This document shows, one piece after another, positions 15,207 to 23,845 of a stretch of DNA of 64,000 nucleotides (the first letter of the stretch is position 1; every line of letters begins with the position of its first letter). This DNA comes from Pseudomonadota bacterium. GTDB taxonomy: Bacteria; Pseudomonadota; Alphaproteobacteria; Rhizobiales; Xanthobacteraceae. The position numbers and the translations under genes are program-made. Below the pieces are notes generated by a model, which saw nothing but the letters and a program-made list of their open reading frames with translations, had not been told where the DNA came from and did not search any database. The stretch is from positions 1 through 64,000 of the forward strand of contig JAFAGM010000042.1 in the NCBI GenBank assembly GCA_023422775.1. The letters are read 5' to 3'.

Positions 15207-15467
15207 ATGAGGATCATTTGGGACGAGCCGAAGCGCATCGCCAATCTCGACAAGCACGGGATGGACTTCGCTGACCTCAATGAGAAATTCTTTGATACGG
15301 CGCTGGTTCTCAATGCTTATGGAAAGCGCTACCGCGCTATCGGTGTGAACATTCGAGGCATCATTTCGGTGATTTTCGCCGTCTATGGCGTGGAAGCTGT
15401 CAGCATTATCAGCATGCGGCCGGCCAGCGAGAGAGAAAGGGAACTCTATGAAGCGAACCGTCGCTAG
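15207..15467 (+). CDS. brnT: BrnT-type toxin of a type II toxin-antitoxin system
   Basis: BrnT is a RelE-fold ribonuclease toxin that halts translation. The 86 residues start MRIIWDEPKRIANLDKHGMDF, the usual BrnT opening (WDExKxxxNxxKHGxxF), and continue with KRYRAIGVNIRGIISVIFAV and ISMRPASERERELYE, which holds the conserved arginine/SxR region. There is no Shine-Dalgarno sequence: the palindrome runs to two bases before ATG, so the message may be leaderless. It overlaps the antitoxin gene by 20 bases. Confidence 0.85.
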   Translation: MRIIWDEPKRIANLDKHGMDFADLNEKFFDTALVLNAYGKRYRAIGVNIRGIISVIFAVYGVEAVSIISMRPASERERELYEANRR

Positions 15468-15726
15468 AAAGCGCTACACCGCCAGCGATATGCGCGCGGT
15501 GAGCGATAATCCCGAGTGGACCAAGCGCGACTTTGCGAAAGCGAAGCCATTCAACGAGGTTTTTCCGACCATGCGCAAGGGGCGCGGTCCGAACAGAGCG
15601 CCGACCAAGAAGCTGGTTTCATTGCGGCTTAGCCCCGAAGTTCTCAAGCATTTCAAGGCGGATGGGCCAGGCTGGCAGACTCGAATCGACGAAACCCTGG
15701 TCAAGATAGTCAGACGCAAGTCCTGA
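15448..15726 (+). CDS. brnA: BrnA-type antitoxin
   Basis: A 92-residue protein with a basic N-terminus (MKRTVARKRYTASDMRAV), a variable linker, and a C-terminal ribbon-helix-helix region KKLVSLRLSPEVLKHFKADGPGWQTRIDETLVKI, characteristic of BrnA (key words: LRLSPEVL, GWQTRIDETL). It neutralises BrnT and, as a dimer, represses the operon. The ATG lies inside the 3' end of brnT and GGGAAC lies upstream. This order, toxin first, is the normal brnTA order. Confidence 0.85.
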   Translation: MKRTVARKRYTASDMRAVSDNPEWTKRDFAKAKPFNEVFPTMRKGRGPNRAPTKKLVSLRLSPEVLKHFKADGPGWQTRIDETLVKIVRRKS

Positions 15727-15748
15727 TAGCCCGCCGCAAGACGACCAC

Positions 15749-15777
15749 GGCCTCCGTCAGGGGAGCTGACGGAGGCC
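15749..15777. terminator. Strong hairpin between convergent brnA and flgH
   Basis: GGCCTCCGTCAG and CTGACGGAGGCC form a perfect 12-bp stem with a GGGAG loop. No long T tract follows on either side, so it is a terminator-like hairpin shared by the two convergent units. Confidence 0.6.
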
Positions 15778-15835
15778 GCGTTAGTACACTTCATCGCGCC
15801 TAGGTTCGCAATGGAGTGTGGGAGCTCTGAATTGG

Positions 15836-16588
15836 CTAGAACGGCAGCAGCACGTCCATCACCTGCTGGCCGTAGCGGGGTTGCTGCACGTCGGTGATCT
15901 GGCCGCGACCGCCATAGGCGATGCGGGCCTGCGCGATCTTCGAGGAGTCGATGGTGTTGTCGCTCTGGATGTCCTCCGGGCGGACGATGCCGGCGACGAT
16001 CAGTTCGCGGATTTCGAAGTTGACGCGAATTTCCTGCTTGCCCTCGACCACGAGATTGCCGTTCGGCAGGACCTGCGTCACCACCGCGGCGACGTTGGTC
16101 TGCAAGGCTTCCTGACGGTTGACCGAGCCCTTGCCGTCGCTCGACGACGTCGAGTCGGTCGTCAAGAGGCGGCCGGGCAGGATCTTGTTTGCCTGGGTGA
16201 TCGTCTGGGATCCGATGAAATCGGTAATGCCGGAGTCTTCCTTGCTGGTGCGGCTGCGCTGGGTCTCGTTGGCGATGTTGGCCTTGTCGGTGAAGTTGAC
16301 GGTCACCGTCAGGAGATCGCCGATGCGCGCGGCGCGCTGATCCTTGAAGAAGGCGCGGCTGCCGTTCCGCCACAGCGAGTTCGCATTGTAGGAGGCCTGT
16401 TCCGGCTTCGGCATCGGCATTTGCACCGGCTTGTAGCCGGGCTGCGTGGTCGGGTTTTCGATCTCCGTCAGCTTCGGCTTTTCGCCGATCTGGGAGAGAC
16501 GGTCGATCGAGGAGCAACCGCTCGCGGCGACGGCCAGGGAGAGCAGGGCGCCGGACAGGACGAAGCGGTTGGTGCGGGAGACTGACAT
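15836..16588 (-). CDS. flgH: FlgH, flagellar L-ring lipoprotein
   Basis: FlgH builds the outer-membrane L ring. The 250-residue precursor has a lipoprotein signal peptide with lipobox VAASGC (lipidated C25). FlgH landmarks are NSLWRNGSRAFFKDQRAARIGDLLTV (split: SLWRNGSRAFF, RIGDLLTVTV), LPNGNLVVEGKQEIRVN and the C-terminal RIAYGGRGQITDVQQPRYGQQVMD region. It is the last gene of the flgF-flgG-flgA-flgH operon, five bases after flgA, and would assemble with the FlgI P ring encoded at the left edge. Confidence 0.97.
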   Translation of the reverse strand: MSVSRTNRFVLSGALLSLAVAASGCSSIDRLSQIGEKPKLTEIENPTTQPGYKPVQMPMPKPEQASYNANSLWRNGSRAFFKDQRAARIGDLLTVTVNFTDKANIANETQRSRTSKEDSGITDFIGSQTITQANKILPGRLLTTDSTSSSDGKGSVNRQEALQTNVAAVVTQVLPNGNLVVEGKQEIRVNFEIRELIVAGIVRPEDIQSDNTIDSSKIAQARIAYGGRGQITDVQQPRYGQQVMDVLLPF

Positions 16589-16593
16589 CTACA

Positions 16594-17676
16594 TTACTCG
16601 GCTTTTGGAGCGACTGGCGAATTGACGGTGGCGACGGCGACGGGGGCCGCGCCGGCGACGGGGGCCGCCTGGGCAGACGAAGAGGCGGCATCGCTGGTTT
16701 GAGCCAGGCGGGGCGGAACGACGGTGATCGAAACCTGCGCGCGGCCGATGACGGTGCCGGACACCGTGCGCTTGGACTGCAGGTTCATCACGCTGACGGT
16801 GTCGCCTTCGGTGCCGTTGTCCAGCGCCTTGCCGCGCATGGTGAGGTAGAGCCCGGCCGTCTCGTAGATCAGCGTCACGCTCTGGTCGCGCTGCACGAGG
16901 TCGGGCTTGGCGAGATCGGTGGTCCTGATCGCCTGTCCGGCGCGGAGCTGCCGACGGACCTGCATGCCCACGGTCCGGTCCAGCGACGCGGCATCCGTGC
17001 CGACTTCTGCCTTGGGCCGGCGCTCGACCACCACGTCGGAGCGTTTGATGACTTCGTTGCGCTCGACATTGCGCGCCAGCACTGTGGCCTCGACGGTCTC
17101 GATCGCCGTACCGGTGAAGCGCAGTTTGGTCGGCGCCGTGCCGTTCTCGTTGGCGATTTCAAAGGTGATGTCGAAGCGGCCGTTGCGGTTGTCGTAGCGC
17201 ACGATCGTCGGCTGCATGCCGCCCGTGAAGCTTGGCTCCAGCCTGACGTCGCCGGGATCGCGGTCGAAGGTCATGCTGAGATTGGCGGCGTCTCCGAGGC
17301 CGTTGCGGCGCTCCAGCGTGCGGGCGATCTGGAGTTCGATGTCGTTGCCCTCGATCGTGCGGGCGAGGCGGGTGACCGAAATCTCCTTCAGGTCGCGGGT
17401 GTCGACGCCGATGACGTGGTGGGCACGAAGACTGTTGAGCACCTGCGTCACCGGCAGCGAGCCCGTGGTGCCCAGGTCAGGCGCGCGATAGATCGCGATC
17501 GCCCCGGCGCTTCCGGCGTTGTCGACGATGTCGCCGATCCGCACGAGATCGCCCGAGACCTGCACGCTGGCGCGCAGCGCTGGGAGGGCGATGATGTCGT
17601 TTCGGGTCTGCGCGAGCGCGTGCGTCGCAGGGCTTGCGAGCAGCGCGGTGGCGAGAAGGAACGCGCGGGCGATCAT
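16594..17676 (-). CDS. flgA: FlgA, P-ring assembly chaperone
   Basis: FlgA is the periplasmic chaperone for P-ring assembly. The 360-residue protein has a signal peptide (cleavage after HALA). Its N-terminal half (RIGDIVDNAGSAG, APDLGTTGSLPV) and C-terminal SAF-like half (VLARNVERNEVIKRSDVVVER, QLRAGQAIRTTDLAKPDLV) follow the alphaproteobacterial long form of FlgA. An Ala/Pro-rich tail (SSSAQAAPVAGAAPVAVA) is poorly conserved. It lies between flgG (9 bases) and flgH (5 bases). Confidence 0.95.
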   Translation of the reverse strand: MIARAFLLATALLASPATHALAQTRNDIIALPALRASVQVSGDLVRIGDIVDNAGSAGAIAIYRAPDLGTTGSLPVTQVLNSLRAHHVIGVDTRDLKEISVTRLARTIEGNDIELQIARTLERRNGLGDAANLSMTFDRDPGDVRLEPSFTGGMQPTIVRYDNRNGRFDITFEIANENGTAPTKLRFTGTAIETVEATVLARNVERNEVIKRSDVVVERRPKAEVGTDAASLDRTVGMQVRRQLRAGQAIRTTDLAKPDLVQRDQSVTLIYETAGLYLTMRGKALDNGTEGDTVSVMNLQSKRTVSGTVIGRAQVSITVVPPRLAQTSDAASSSAQAAPVAGAAPVAVATVNSPVAPKAE

Positions 17677-17685
17677 GGCGGGTCC

Positions 17686-18474
17686 TCAGCGGAACATGTT
17701 GGCGGTCGATTGCATCATCTGGTCGGCCGCGCTGACTACCTTGGCATTCATCTCGTAGGCGCGCTGGGCGGCGATCAGGTCGGAGATTTCGGTGACGACC
17801 TCGACGTTGGCCTGTTCGAGGTTGGCCTGCTGCATGTCGCCGAAGCCGTCGGTGTTGGCGACCCCGTCCTGCGGCGTGCCGGAAGCCGGCGTGTCCGTGA
17901 ACAAATTGTCGCCGATCGGGTTGAGGCCGGCCTTGTTGATGAAGCGCGTCAGGCCGATCTGGCCGACCAGCGTCGGCGTGGTCGAGCCGGGCAGCATCAC
18001 GGTGACCTGCCCCTGCGCGTTGATGGTGATCTGCGAGGAATTCTGCGGGATCGTAATCGTCGGCTGCACCGGATTGCCCTGTGCGGTGACGACACGGCCC
18101 TGCGCGTCCATCATGAACGAGCCGTCGCGGGTATAGGCATAGGTGCCGTCGGGCACCTGGATCTTGAAGAAGCCTTCGCCGCGGATCGCGATGTCGAGAT
18201 CGTTGCCGGTCGGCGATAGCGTGCCCTGGCTCATCAGCCGCGGCGTGCCGACGGTCTTGACGCCGCCGCCGATGTCCACGCCGACCGGCAGGATGGTGCC
18301 CTGGTCGGAAGCCTGCGCGCCGACGCGGCGCACGTGGTCGTAGATCAGGTCCTGGAACGCCGCGCGCTGCTTCTTGTAGCCGGTGGTGCGCATGTTGGCG
18401 ATGTTGTTGGAGATCACCTGAACATTGAGTTCCTGTGCCGCCATGCCGGTCGCTGCTGTGTATAAAGCGCGCAT
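17686..18474 (-). CDS. flgG: FlgG, distal rod protein
   Basis: FlgG forms the distal rod. All 262 residues match the family: N-terminal MRALYTAATGMAAQELNVQVISNNIANMRTTGYKKQRAAFQDL (split: ALYTAATGMAAQE, NNIANMRTTGYKKQ), the central GDLxIAxxGxGFF region as GNDLDIAIRGEGFFKI, and the C-terminal VNVEVVTEISDLIAAQRAYEMN-type sequence seen as EISDLIAAQRAYEMNAK. It lies in the operon between flgF (17 bases) and flgA. Regulation is presumably through the sigma-54-like promoter ahead of flgF. Confidence 0.98.
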   Translation of the reverse strand: MRALYTAATGMAAQELNVQVISNNIANMRTTGYKKQRAAFQDLIYDHVRRVGAQASDQGTILPVGVDIGGGVKTVGTPRLMSQGTLSPTGNDLDIAIRGEGFFKIQVPDGTYAYTRDGSFMMDAQGRVVTAQGNPVQPTITIPQNSSQITINAQGQVTVMLPGSTTPTLVGQIGLTRFINKAGLNPIGDNLFTDTPASGTPQDGVANTDGFGDMQQANLEQANVEVVTEISDLIAAQRAYEMNAKVVSAADQMMQSTANMFR

Positions 18475-18491
18475 CGATCAATGCCTTACGG

Positions 18492-19256
18492 TTATGCCGG
18501 AACGTCGGCGAGTCTCTCGATTGCGGTTCGGTGCAGGTCGTGCTGCTGCTGCAGCATCGAGGAGATCTGCGTGTAGGTCCGCGTGATCTCGATCAGGCGG
18601 CTCATTTCGTGGACGGAATTGACATTCGACTTCTCGATGACGCCCTGGCGCACCCGCGAGGCGGTGTCGGGCTGCGGGACGATGCCTTCGCCGGCGACGT
18701 AAAGGTTGCTGCCTTCCTTCACGAGCTTTTGGGCGTCGGCAAAGGAAACCAGCCGCAGCTTGCCGCGCACGGAATCGACAGTGGCCGTGCCCTCGAGCAC
18801 GGTGACGTTGCCGTCGGCCGCGATGGTGATTGCCTTGTCGGTCGGCTGGAACACGATCGGACCGGAGGTGCCCATCACCGGATGACCGCCCGCGGTCACG
18901 AGCTGGCCCTGGTTGTTGATCTGCAGGCTGCCGTCGCGGGTGTAGCGTTCGCCGGCCGGCGTCTGCACCACCAGGAGGGCCGAGCCGTCGATCGAGATGT
19001 CGAGCGGGTTCTTGGTGACCTCGGAGGGGCCGGGCGAGAAATCGTGGAAGGTGGCGCGGTCCTGCACAAAGGAGACGCGGCGGTCGGACGGTACGAAATT
19101 GTCCTCACGCGCCGGCGAGCGCAGATATTCCTCGAACAGCGACCGGTCGGCCTTGAAGCCGATCGTGTTGATGTTGGCGACGTTGTTGGCAACGACATCC
19201 AGTTGCCGTTCCAGCGTCATCTGCCGCGATAGTCCGACGAGAAGGTTATTCTCCAT
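18492..19256 (-). CDS. flgF: FlgF, proximal rod protein
   Basis: FlgF is a proximal rod subunit, 254 residues here. It begins MENNLLVGLSRQMTLERQLD, has the rod motif VVANNVANINTIGFKADRS, the domain words PLDISIDGSALLVVQTPAGE and RYTRDGSLQINNQGQLVT, and ends with the helical EMSRLIEITRTYTQISSML. It is the first gene of the flgF-G-A-H unit. A 95-base leader carries two copies of a 14-bp sequence, and a sigma-54-like promoter lies upstream at 19361-19376. Confidence 0.97.
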   Translation of the reverse strand: MENNLLVGLSRQMTLERQLDVVANNVANINTIGFKADRSLFEEYLRSPAREDNFVPSDRRVSFVQDRATFHDFSPGPSEVTKNPLDISIDGSALLVVQTPAGERYTRDGSLQINNQGQLVTAGGHPVMGTSGPIVFQPTDKAITIAADGNVTVLEGTATVDSVRGKLRLVSFADAQKLVKEGSNLYVAGEGIVPQPDTASRVRQGVIEKSNVNSVHEMSRLIEITRTYTQISSMLQQQHDLHRTAIERLADVPA

Positions 19257-19288
19257 CGGTGGTTCTCCCCTTGATCGATCCGGGGCCA

Positions 19289-19341
19289 GGCTCTCCCAAG
19301 CCCGTCGTCCGGATCCCTTGACCCTCGGGCTCTCCCAAGCC
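19289..19341 (-). repeat. Duplicated 14-bp element in the flgF leader
   Basis: GGCTCTCCCAAGCC occurs at 19289-19302 and 19328-19341, 39 bp apart, between the predicted sigma-54 start site and flgF. Each copy has complementary ends (GGCT/AGCC) and could form a small hairpin in the leader RNA or bind a regulator. Confidence 0.55.
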
Positions 19342-19360
19342 TTCCGGTCGCGATCTACTC

Positions 19361-19376
19361 AGCGAAAGCCGTGCCA
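19361..19376 (-). promoter_or_regulatory. Sigma-54-like promoter of flgF-flgG-flgA-flgH
   Basis: On the minus strand this reads TGGCACGGCTTTCGCT: TGGCACG, four bases, TCGCT. It has the same single departure from TGGCACG-N4-TTGCW as the site upstream of flgI. Transcription would start near 19350. The rest of the 384-bp flgF/fliL intergenic region holds one TTAACC half-site (19505) ahead of fliL but no full CtrA box. Confidence 0.65.
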
Positions 19377-19640
19377 AGTCGGGAAGTGATTGTTTCTCAA
19401 TGGGGTAGGGATTTTTCGAAGTGCTATGCGGGCGGCAGAAAGGTCTTGTTGACCATGTTTGCCCGGCAGATTTTTCCTAGTTGGAGGCAAACGGAAAGGT
19501 TCCGTTAACCATTCTTACCCTAGCGTTGCACCTACTGAGGGCGCGTGTGCGCTGGCGGCTTTTGTTTCGCGTTGTGGGGGCTCTTCGTTACCCAGGCTGG
19601 TGGCAACCGCGTTCGTTCCGGATTGGAGTCGGGCGGGGCA

Positions 19641-20135
19641 ATGGCTGATAACGAGCAGGCAGAAGGCGCGGGCGACGGCGAAGCCGCGCCGCCGAAGAAA
19701 GGCAAGCTCAAGCTTCTGATCGCGCTTGGCGGTTTCGTCGCCATCCTCGCCGCCGGCGGGGGTGCGTGGTTCTTCATGATGCGCGGCCATGGCGAACAGA
19801 AACACGCCGAAGCGCCGCCGCCGAAGCCGCCTTCCTTCCTCGAAGTGCCCGACATGATGGTCAACCTGGTCGGCGCGCCGGGCGAGCGCGTGCAATATCT
19901 CCGCGTCAAGGTCGTGCTCGAGATCAAGGAAGGCAAGGAGGTCGATGCCATCAAGCCCAACCTGCCGCGCGTCACCGACCTGTTCCAGACTTACTTGCGC
20001 GAATTGCGGCCCTCCGACCTCAACGGTTCGGCCGGGTTGTTTCGCCTCAAGGAGGAGCTGACCAAGCGCGTCAACTACGCGGTAGCGCCGCAGCACGTCA
20101 GCGCGGTGCTGTTCAAGGAAATCGTGGTTCAGTGA
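19641..20135 (+). CDS. fliL: FliL, flagellar basal body-associated protein
   Basis: FliL is a single-pass inner-membrane protein that encircles stators and supports torque and surface sensing. The 164 residues have an acidic/basic cytoplasmic start, a transmembrane segment (LLIALGGFVAILAAGGGAWFF), a proline linker (APPPKPPSFLEVPDMMVNL) and a stomatin-like periplasmic domain with YLRVKVVLEIKEGKE, LRPSDLNGSAGLFRLKEEL and the terminal VLFKEIVVQ. A GGGCGGGGC purine-rich stretch precedes ATG 19641. It heads the fliL-fliM-DUF6468-motE operon. Confidence 0.95.
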   Translation: MADNEQAEGAGDGEAAPPKKGKLKLLIALGGFVAILAAGGGAWFFMMRGHGEQKHAEAPPPKPPSFLEVPDMMVNLVGAPGERVQYLRVKVVLEIKEGKEVDAIKPNLPRVTDLFQTYLRELRPSDLNGSAGLFRLKEELTKRVNYAVAPQHVSAVLFKEIVVQ

Positions 20136-20154
20136 CGCGGCGGATCCAGAGATC

Positions 20155-21354
20155 ATGGTAAGCAAGGACCAGATGGACCAGGATGCGATTGCCGCCCAAT
20201 GGGAGGCGTCGCTCGATTCCGAGGATCCCGCGGCGGCGGCGGAAGAGGCTGCCGCCAACGAACTCTCCGAGAGCATGGCGCTGCAATGGGCGGCCATGGT
20301 CGAGGACGGCAGCCGCGATTTCGGCAACAAGAACTCCGGCGAGCGGGTCCTGTCGCAGGAGGAAATCGACAATTTGCTCGGCTTCACCGTCGGCGACGTC
20401 AGTCTCGACGACAATTCCGGCATTCGCGCCATCATCGATTCGGCGATGGTGTCCTACGAGCGTCTGCCGATGCTCGAGATCGTGTTCGACCGCCTGGTGC
20501 GGCTGATGACCACGTCCTTGCGCAATTTCACTTCCGACAACGTCGAAGTCTCGCTCGACCGCATCACCTCGGTCCGCTTCGGCGATTACATGAATTCGAT
20601 TCCGCTGCCGGCGGTGCTGTCCGTGTTCAAGGCGGAGGAGTGGGAGAATTTCGGCCTCGCGACCGTGGATTCCAGCCTGATTTATTCGATCATCGACGTG
20701 CTGCTCGGCGGCCGCCGCGGCCAGACTTCGCTGCGTATCGAAGGCCGGCCCTACACCACCATCGAGACCAACCTGGTCAAGCGGCTGGTCGAGGTCGTGC
20801 TGGCCGACGCCGAACAGGCGTTCCGGCCGCTGTCGCCGGTGACGTTTTCGATCGACCGGCTGGAAACCAATCCGCGCTTCGCCGCGATCTCGAGGCCCGC
20901 CAACGCCGCGATCCTGGTGCGCCTGCGCATCGACATGGAAGACCGCGGCGGCAACGTCGAATTGCTGCTGCCTTACGCCACCATCGAGCCGATCCGCCCG
21001 GTTCTGCTCCAGATGTTCATGGGCGAAAAGTTCGGCCGCGATCCGATCTGGGAGGGGCATTTTGCGACCGAGGTGGCGCAGGCCGAGATTTCGGTCGATG
21101 CCGTGCTGTACGAAGCCAATATTCCGCTCAAGCAACTGATGAAACTGAAGGTCGGCGACACCCTGCCGCTGGAAATGCGCCCCGAAGCGCTGGTGCAGGT
21201 CCGCTGCGGCAAAGTTCTCCTGACCGAGGGGCGCATGGGCCGGGTCGGCGACCGCGTCGCCATCCGCGTCACCAAGCAGTTGCGCAAGCCCAATACCACC
21301 TTCGCGATGTTCGAGAAGGCCGATGAGCAAACCAAGTTGATGGAGGCACAATGA
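20155..21354 (+). CDS. fliM: FliM, flagellar motor switch protein
   Basis: FliM forms the middle of the C ring and binds CheY-P. The 399-residue protein has an alphaproteobacterial N-terminal extension rich in Asp/Ala, then the hallmark ERVLSQEEIDNLLGF. The CheC-like middle domain includes YERLPMLEIVFDRLVRLMTTSLRNF (split: YERLPMLEIVFDRL) and NSIPLPAVLSVFKAEEW, and the SpoA C-terminal domain has VGDTLPLEMRPEALVQVRCG. It overlaps the next gene by four bases (ATGA). fliG and fliN are not in the window. Confidence 0.97.
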   Translation: MVSKDQMDQDAIAAQWEASLDSEDPAAAAEEAAANELSESMALQWAAMVEDGSRDFGNKNSGERVLSQEEIDNLLGFTVGDVSLDDNSGIRAIIDSAMVSYERLPMLEIVFDRLVRLMTTSLRNFTSDNVEVSLDRITSVRFGDYMNSIPLPAVLSVFKAEEWENFGLATVDSSLIYSIIDVLLGGRRGQTSLRIEGRPYTTIETNLVKRLVEVVLADAEQAFRPLSPVTFSIDRLETNPRFAAISRPANAAILVRLRIDMEDRGGNVELLLPYATIEPIRPVLLQMFMGEKFGRDPIWEGHFATEVAQAEISVDAVLYEANIPLKQLMKLKVGDTLPLEMRPEALVQVRCGKVLLTEGRMGRVGDRVAIRVTKQLRKPNTTFAMFEKADEQTKLMEAQ

Positions 21355-21788
21355 ATCATTCCCTTGGCATTGCGATCGAGAGTCTGGTGGCGGTGCTGCT
21401 GATGCTCACGATCGGCTACTGCATGCTGCTCAACAAGCGGCTGAAGCGGCTGAAGGCGGACGAGCACTCGCTGAAGGCCACGATCGCAGAACTGATCACC
21501 GCGACCGAAATCGCCGAACGCGCGATCGGCGGCCTCAAGCATACGGTGCGCGACGTCAACGAAAATCTCGGCAGCCAGCTCTCCGCCGCGACGCAGATGG
21601 CGGGGCAGCTGAAGGGCATGCTGGCGGAGGGCGACGGCGTCATTCGCCGGCTGTCCAGGATCGCGATCGCGGCGCGGCCCTCGCAGGAAGCCGAGCCCGC
21701 GGCGCCCATGATATCGAGCGCCAAGGCGGTCGCCGCGGCGGCGGAAGCATTCGCTGAGCGCCGCAGGGCGAGTGGCATCGCTGCATGA
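21351..21788 (+). CDS. DUF6468 flagellar-operon membrane protein
   Basis: A 145-residue protein with one N-terminal transmembrane helix (IAIESLVAVLLMLTIGYCMLL) followed by a basic turn (NKRLKRLK) and a long amphipathic/coiled-coil region ending in an alanine-rich tail. Proteins of this kind sit between fliM and motE in rhizobial and other alphaproteobacterial flagellar operons; their role in motility is not established. Both ends overlap neighbours by four bases, which indicates translational coupling. Confidence 0.8.
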   Translation: MNHSLGIAIESLVAVLLMLTIGYCMLLNKRLKRLKADEHSLKATIAELITATEIAERAIGGLKHTVRDVNENLGSQLSAATQMAGQLKGMLAEGDGVIRRLSRIAIAARPSQEAEPAAPMISSAKAVAAAAEAFAERRRASGIAA

Positions 21789-22549
21789 AATCGTTTCGCG
21801 ATATCCGCGTCCTTCCGGTCGTGCTGGTCGCGATCTTCGGCCTCGCTGTGCTGAAGGTCGCCGGCCTCGTGATCGATGGCGGATATGTGTTCGAGTACCA
21901 GCCGAGCCCTCCGGCCAAGCGATCATGGGCGCAGGATAATCTGGGCTTCCCGGGCGCCAGGGTCGACGCCGACGTCACCGGCTCGGTCAAGAAGGAAGAG
22001 GCGCCGAAGCCTGCCGCTCCCGTCGCGGAAGCGCCGAAGCCCGACGGCGTCGTGGTGTTTCCCGAGCAGAACCCGCAATCGGTGTCGCCGTCGGAGCGCG
22101 CCATCCTCGAACGGCTGCAGGCGCGGCGCCAGGAACTGGAACTCCGCGCGCGTGAAATCGAGATTCGCGAAAACCTGCTGAAATCAGCCGAGAAGCGCAT
22201 CGAGGGCCGCGTCGAGGAGGCGAAGGCCACCGAGGCCAAGATCTCGACCGCGGTCGGGCAAAAGGCGGAGCAGGATGCCGCGCGCTTCAAGGGCATCATC
22301 ACGATGTACGAGGGCATGAAGCCAAAGGACGCCGCCAAGGTGTTCGACCGGCTTGAGATGTCCGTGCTCTATGACATCGCATCGCAGATCGCGCCGCGGA
22401 AAATGTCGGACATCCTGGGTCTGATGCAGCCGGAAGCGGCCGAGCGGCTGACGGTCGAACTGGCGCGCCGCGCCGGCACCGACAGATCCACCCCCGTCGC
22501 CGAATTGCCGAAGATCGAAGGCAAGATCGTGCCGCAAAAGCCCAATTGA
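21785..22549 (+). CDS. motE: MotE-like flagellar protein (MotC chaperone family)
   Basis: In Sinorhizobium MotE is a periplasmic chaperone for MotC. The 254 residues have a signal anchor (VLPVVLVAIFGLAVLKVAGLV), a Pro/Ala-rich linker, a coiled coil (RQELELRAREIEIRENLLKSAEKRIE region) and a C-terminal MgtE-N-like helical domain. That domain includes MYEGMKPKDAAKVFDRLEM, IASQIAPRKMSDILG and MQPEAAERLTVELA. It closes the fliL operon. Homologues are annotated either MotE or magnesium-transporter-like because of the C-terminal domain; the operon context favours the flagellar role. Confidence 0.85.
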   Translation: MKSFRDIRVLPVVLVAIFGLAVLKVAGLVIDGGYVFEYQPSPPAKRSWAQDNLGFPGARVDADVTGSVKKEEAPKPAAPVAEAPKPDGVVVFPEQNPQSVSPSERAILERLQARRQELELRAREIEIRENLLKSAEKRIEGRVEEAKATEAKISTAVGQKAEQDAARFKGIITMYEGMKPKDAAKVFDRLEMSVLYDIASQIAPRKMSDILGLMQPEAAERLTVELARRAGTDRSTPVAELPKIEGKIVPQKPN

Positions 22550-22606
22550 GTTTGCCCGGGATTCTGACTCAAGAAGTGCCGGCAGGATCGTGCGCTCTTG
22601 ATCTCG

Positions 22607-22724
22607 CTCGTCATGCCCGGCCTTGCCGCCTCCGCTGAAGGTTCGGCGTGACAATACGGAGAGTCCCTGCAAGGCCCGGAATGTCCCTGCGAGGCCATGG
22701 CCGGGACAAGCCCGGCCGGGACGA
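22607..22724. repeat. Dispersed intergenic repeat (REP-like)
   Basis: It begins CTCGTCATGCCCGGCC and ends GGCCATGGCCGGGACAAG-CCCGGCC-GGGACGAG, the same outline as the element at 8901-9063, and is preceded by a similar TGA-TCAA leader. It lies in the 411-bp gap between motE and the histidine kinase; nothing else recognisable is in that gap. Confidence 0.7.
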
Positions 22725-22960
22725 GACGTCAGTCGTTCTCAGACGGTCGGAATAGCCCTGGAAATGCAGCGTTTCCGGTCAGGCTCCAAGGTTGGGACGC
22801 TCTGCACATCATCGGGATTTTCTGCCTAAAGGATTTCTACCTAGTGGTTTATACCAGTGCCGGATAGCGATCTGTTTGAAGTTCAAGAATTGCATTCCAT
22901 GAGCCAGTTGTCTGGAAGCGCCTAGCGCAGGCGGCCTGGCTCGGACGTGGGGTAAGCGCC

Positions 22961-23767
22961 ATGCTTCATCAAGGTTCGTTGGTCAACCTGAACCCTCAAA
23001 GTCCTTCCGGCGGGTTGAGACGGAGACGCGAACTGGATTCGGAGTTGTTTGCTCTGCAGGAACAGCTTCATCGGCGAATTGCATCCGAACTCCACGACTC
23101 GACTTGCCAGCACCTGGTGGCGGCGAGCCTCGGCCTGATGCAGATAAGGAACGCTTTGGGGGATCCACCCGCGATCGAGCGGCACTGCGAACAACTCGAT
23201 GCCTCGATCAATTGCGCTCTGAAGGAATTGCGATCTGTCGCGTATCTGCTGCTGCCGCAGGACCTTTTTGAAGGAGGACTCACGACGACGATCGAGCAGT
23301 ATGCGGCAGGATTCGCAGCCCGAACGTCGTTGGTTGTCGAGGTCTCCATCGTGCCCGAGGTAAACGCCCTGCCGCTCGAGAAGCAGCGGTCGTTGATGAG
23401 GATTATCCAGGAAGCACTGACGAACGTACACCGACATGCCAATGCGACCAGAGTCGATATAAGTCTTCAGGCAAGCGAAGGCGAATTCAAGCTCGAGATT
23501 CGAGACGACGGACAGGGGATCGAAGCTGCAGCCGGCGCGCGACGCCTTCCCGTGCCGGCACTTGGCGCCGGCCTTCGCATCATGCAGGCAAGACTGCATG
23601 AGATGGGCGGGCGGCTCGAGATTTCTTCTTCGCCGAAGGCGGGGAGTCGAGAGACCGTTCTCCTCGCGACCTTTCCCCGTGATTTCGCCGTGACCGCGTA
23701 CTCGAGAACGGCTTCCAAGCGACGGATTCGCGGCGCGGCGAGCGGGCCCGATGCAACAACCGGATAG
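22961..23767 (+). CDS. Soluble NarL-type (HisKA_3) sensor histidine kinase without sensor domain
   Basis: A 268-residue cytoplasmic kinase. The dimerisation/phosphoacceptor helix contains IASELHDSTCQHL with H45 as the likely phosphorylated histidine. The HATPase domain has the N box (RIIQEALTNVHRHANATRV) and G-box IRDDGQGIEA, and a later glycine-rich segment LGAGLRIMQARLHEMGGRLEI. There is no transmembrane or PAS domain before the H box, so the input must come from a partner protein or a cytoplasmic ligand. The basic C-terminal tail is unusual. Two LuxR-type response regulators follow and are the likely targets. Confidence 0.88.
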   Translation: MLHQGSLVNLNPQSPSGGLRRRRELDSELFALQEQLHRRIASELHDSTCQHLVAASLGLMQIRNALGDPPAIERHCEQLDASINCALKELRSVAYLLLPQDLFEGGLTTTIEQYAAGFAARTSLVVEVSIVPEVNALPLEKQRSLMRIIQEALTNVHRHANATRVDISLQASEGEFKLEIRDDGQGIEAAAGARRLPVPALGAGLRIMQARLHEMGGRLEISSSPKAGSRETVLLATFPRDFAVTAYSRTASKRRIRGAASGPDATTG

Positions 23768-23845
23768 CGGCGCCGACACTCGGATCAAAAAAAGTCACGC
23801 GGCGAACCTTGCCGGATCCGGACGACAACGGAGCTTCGTTTTATC

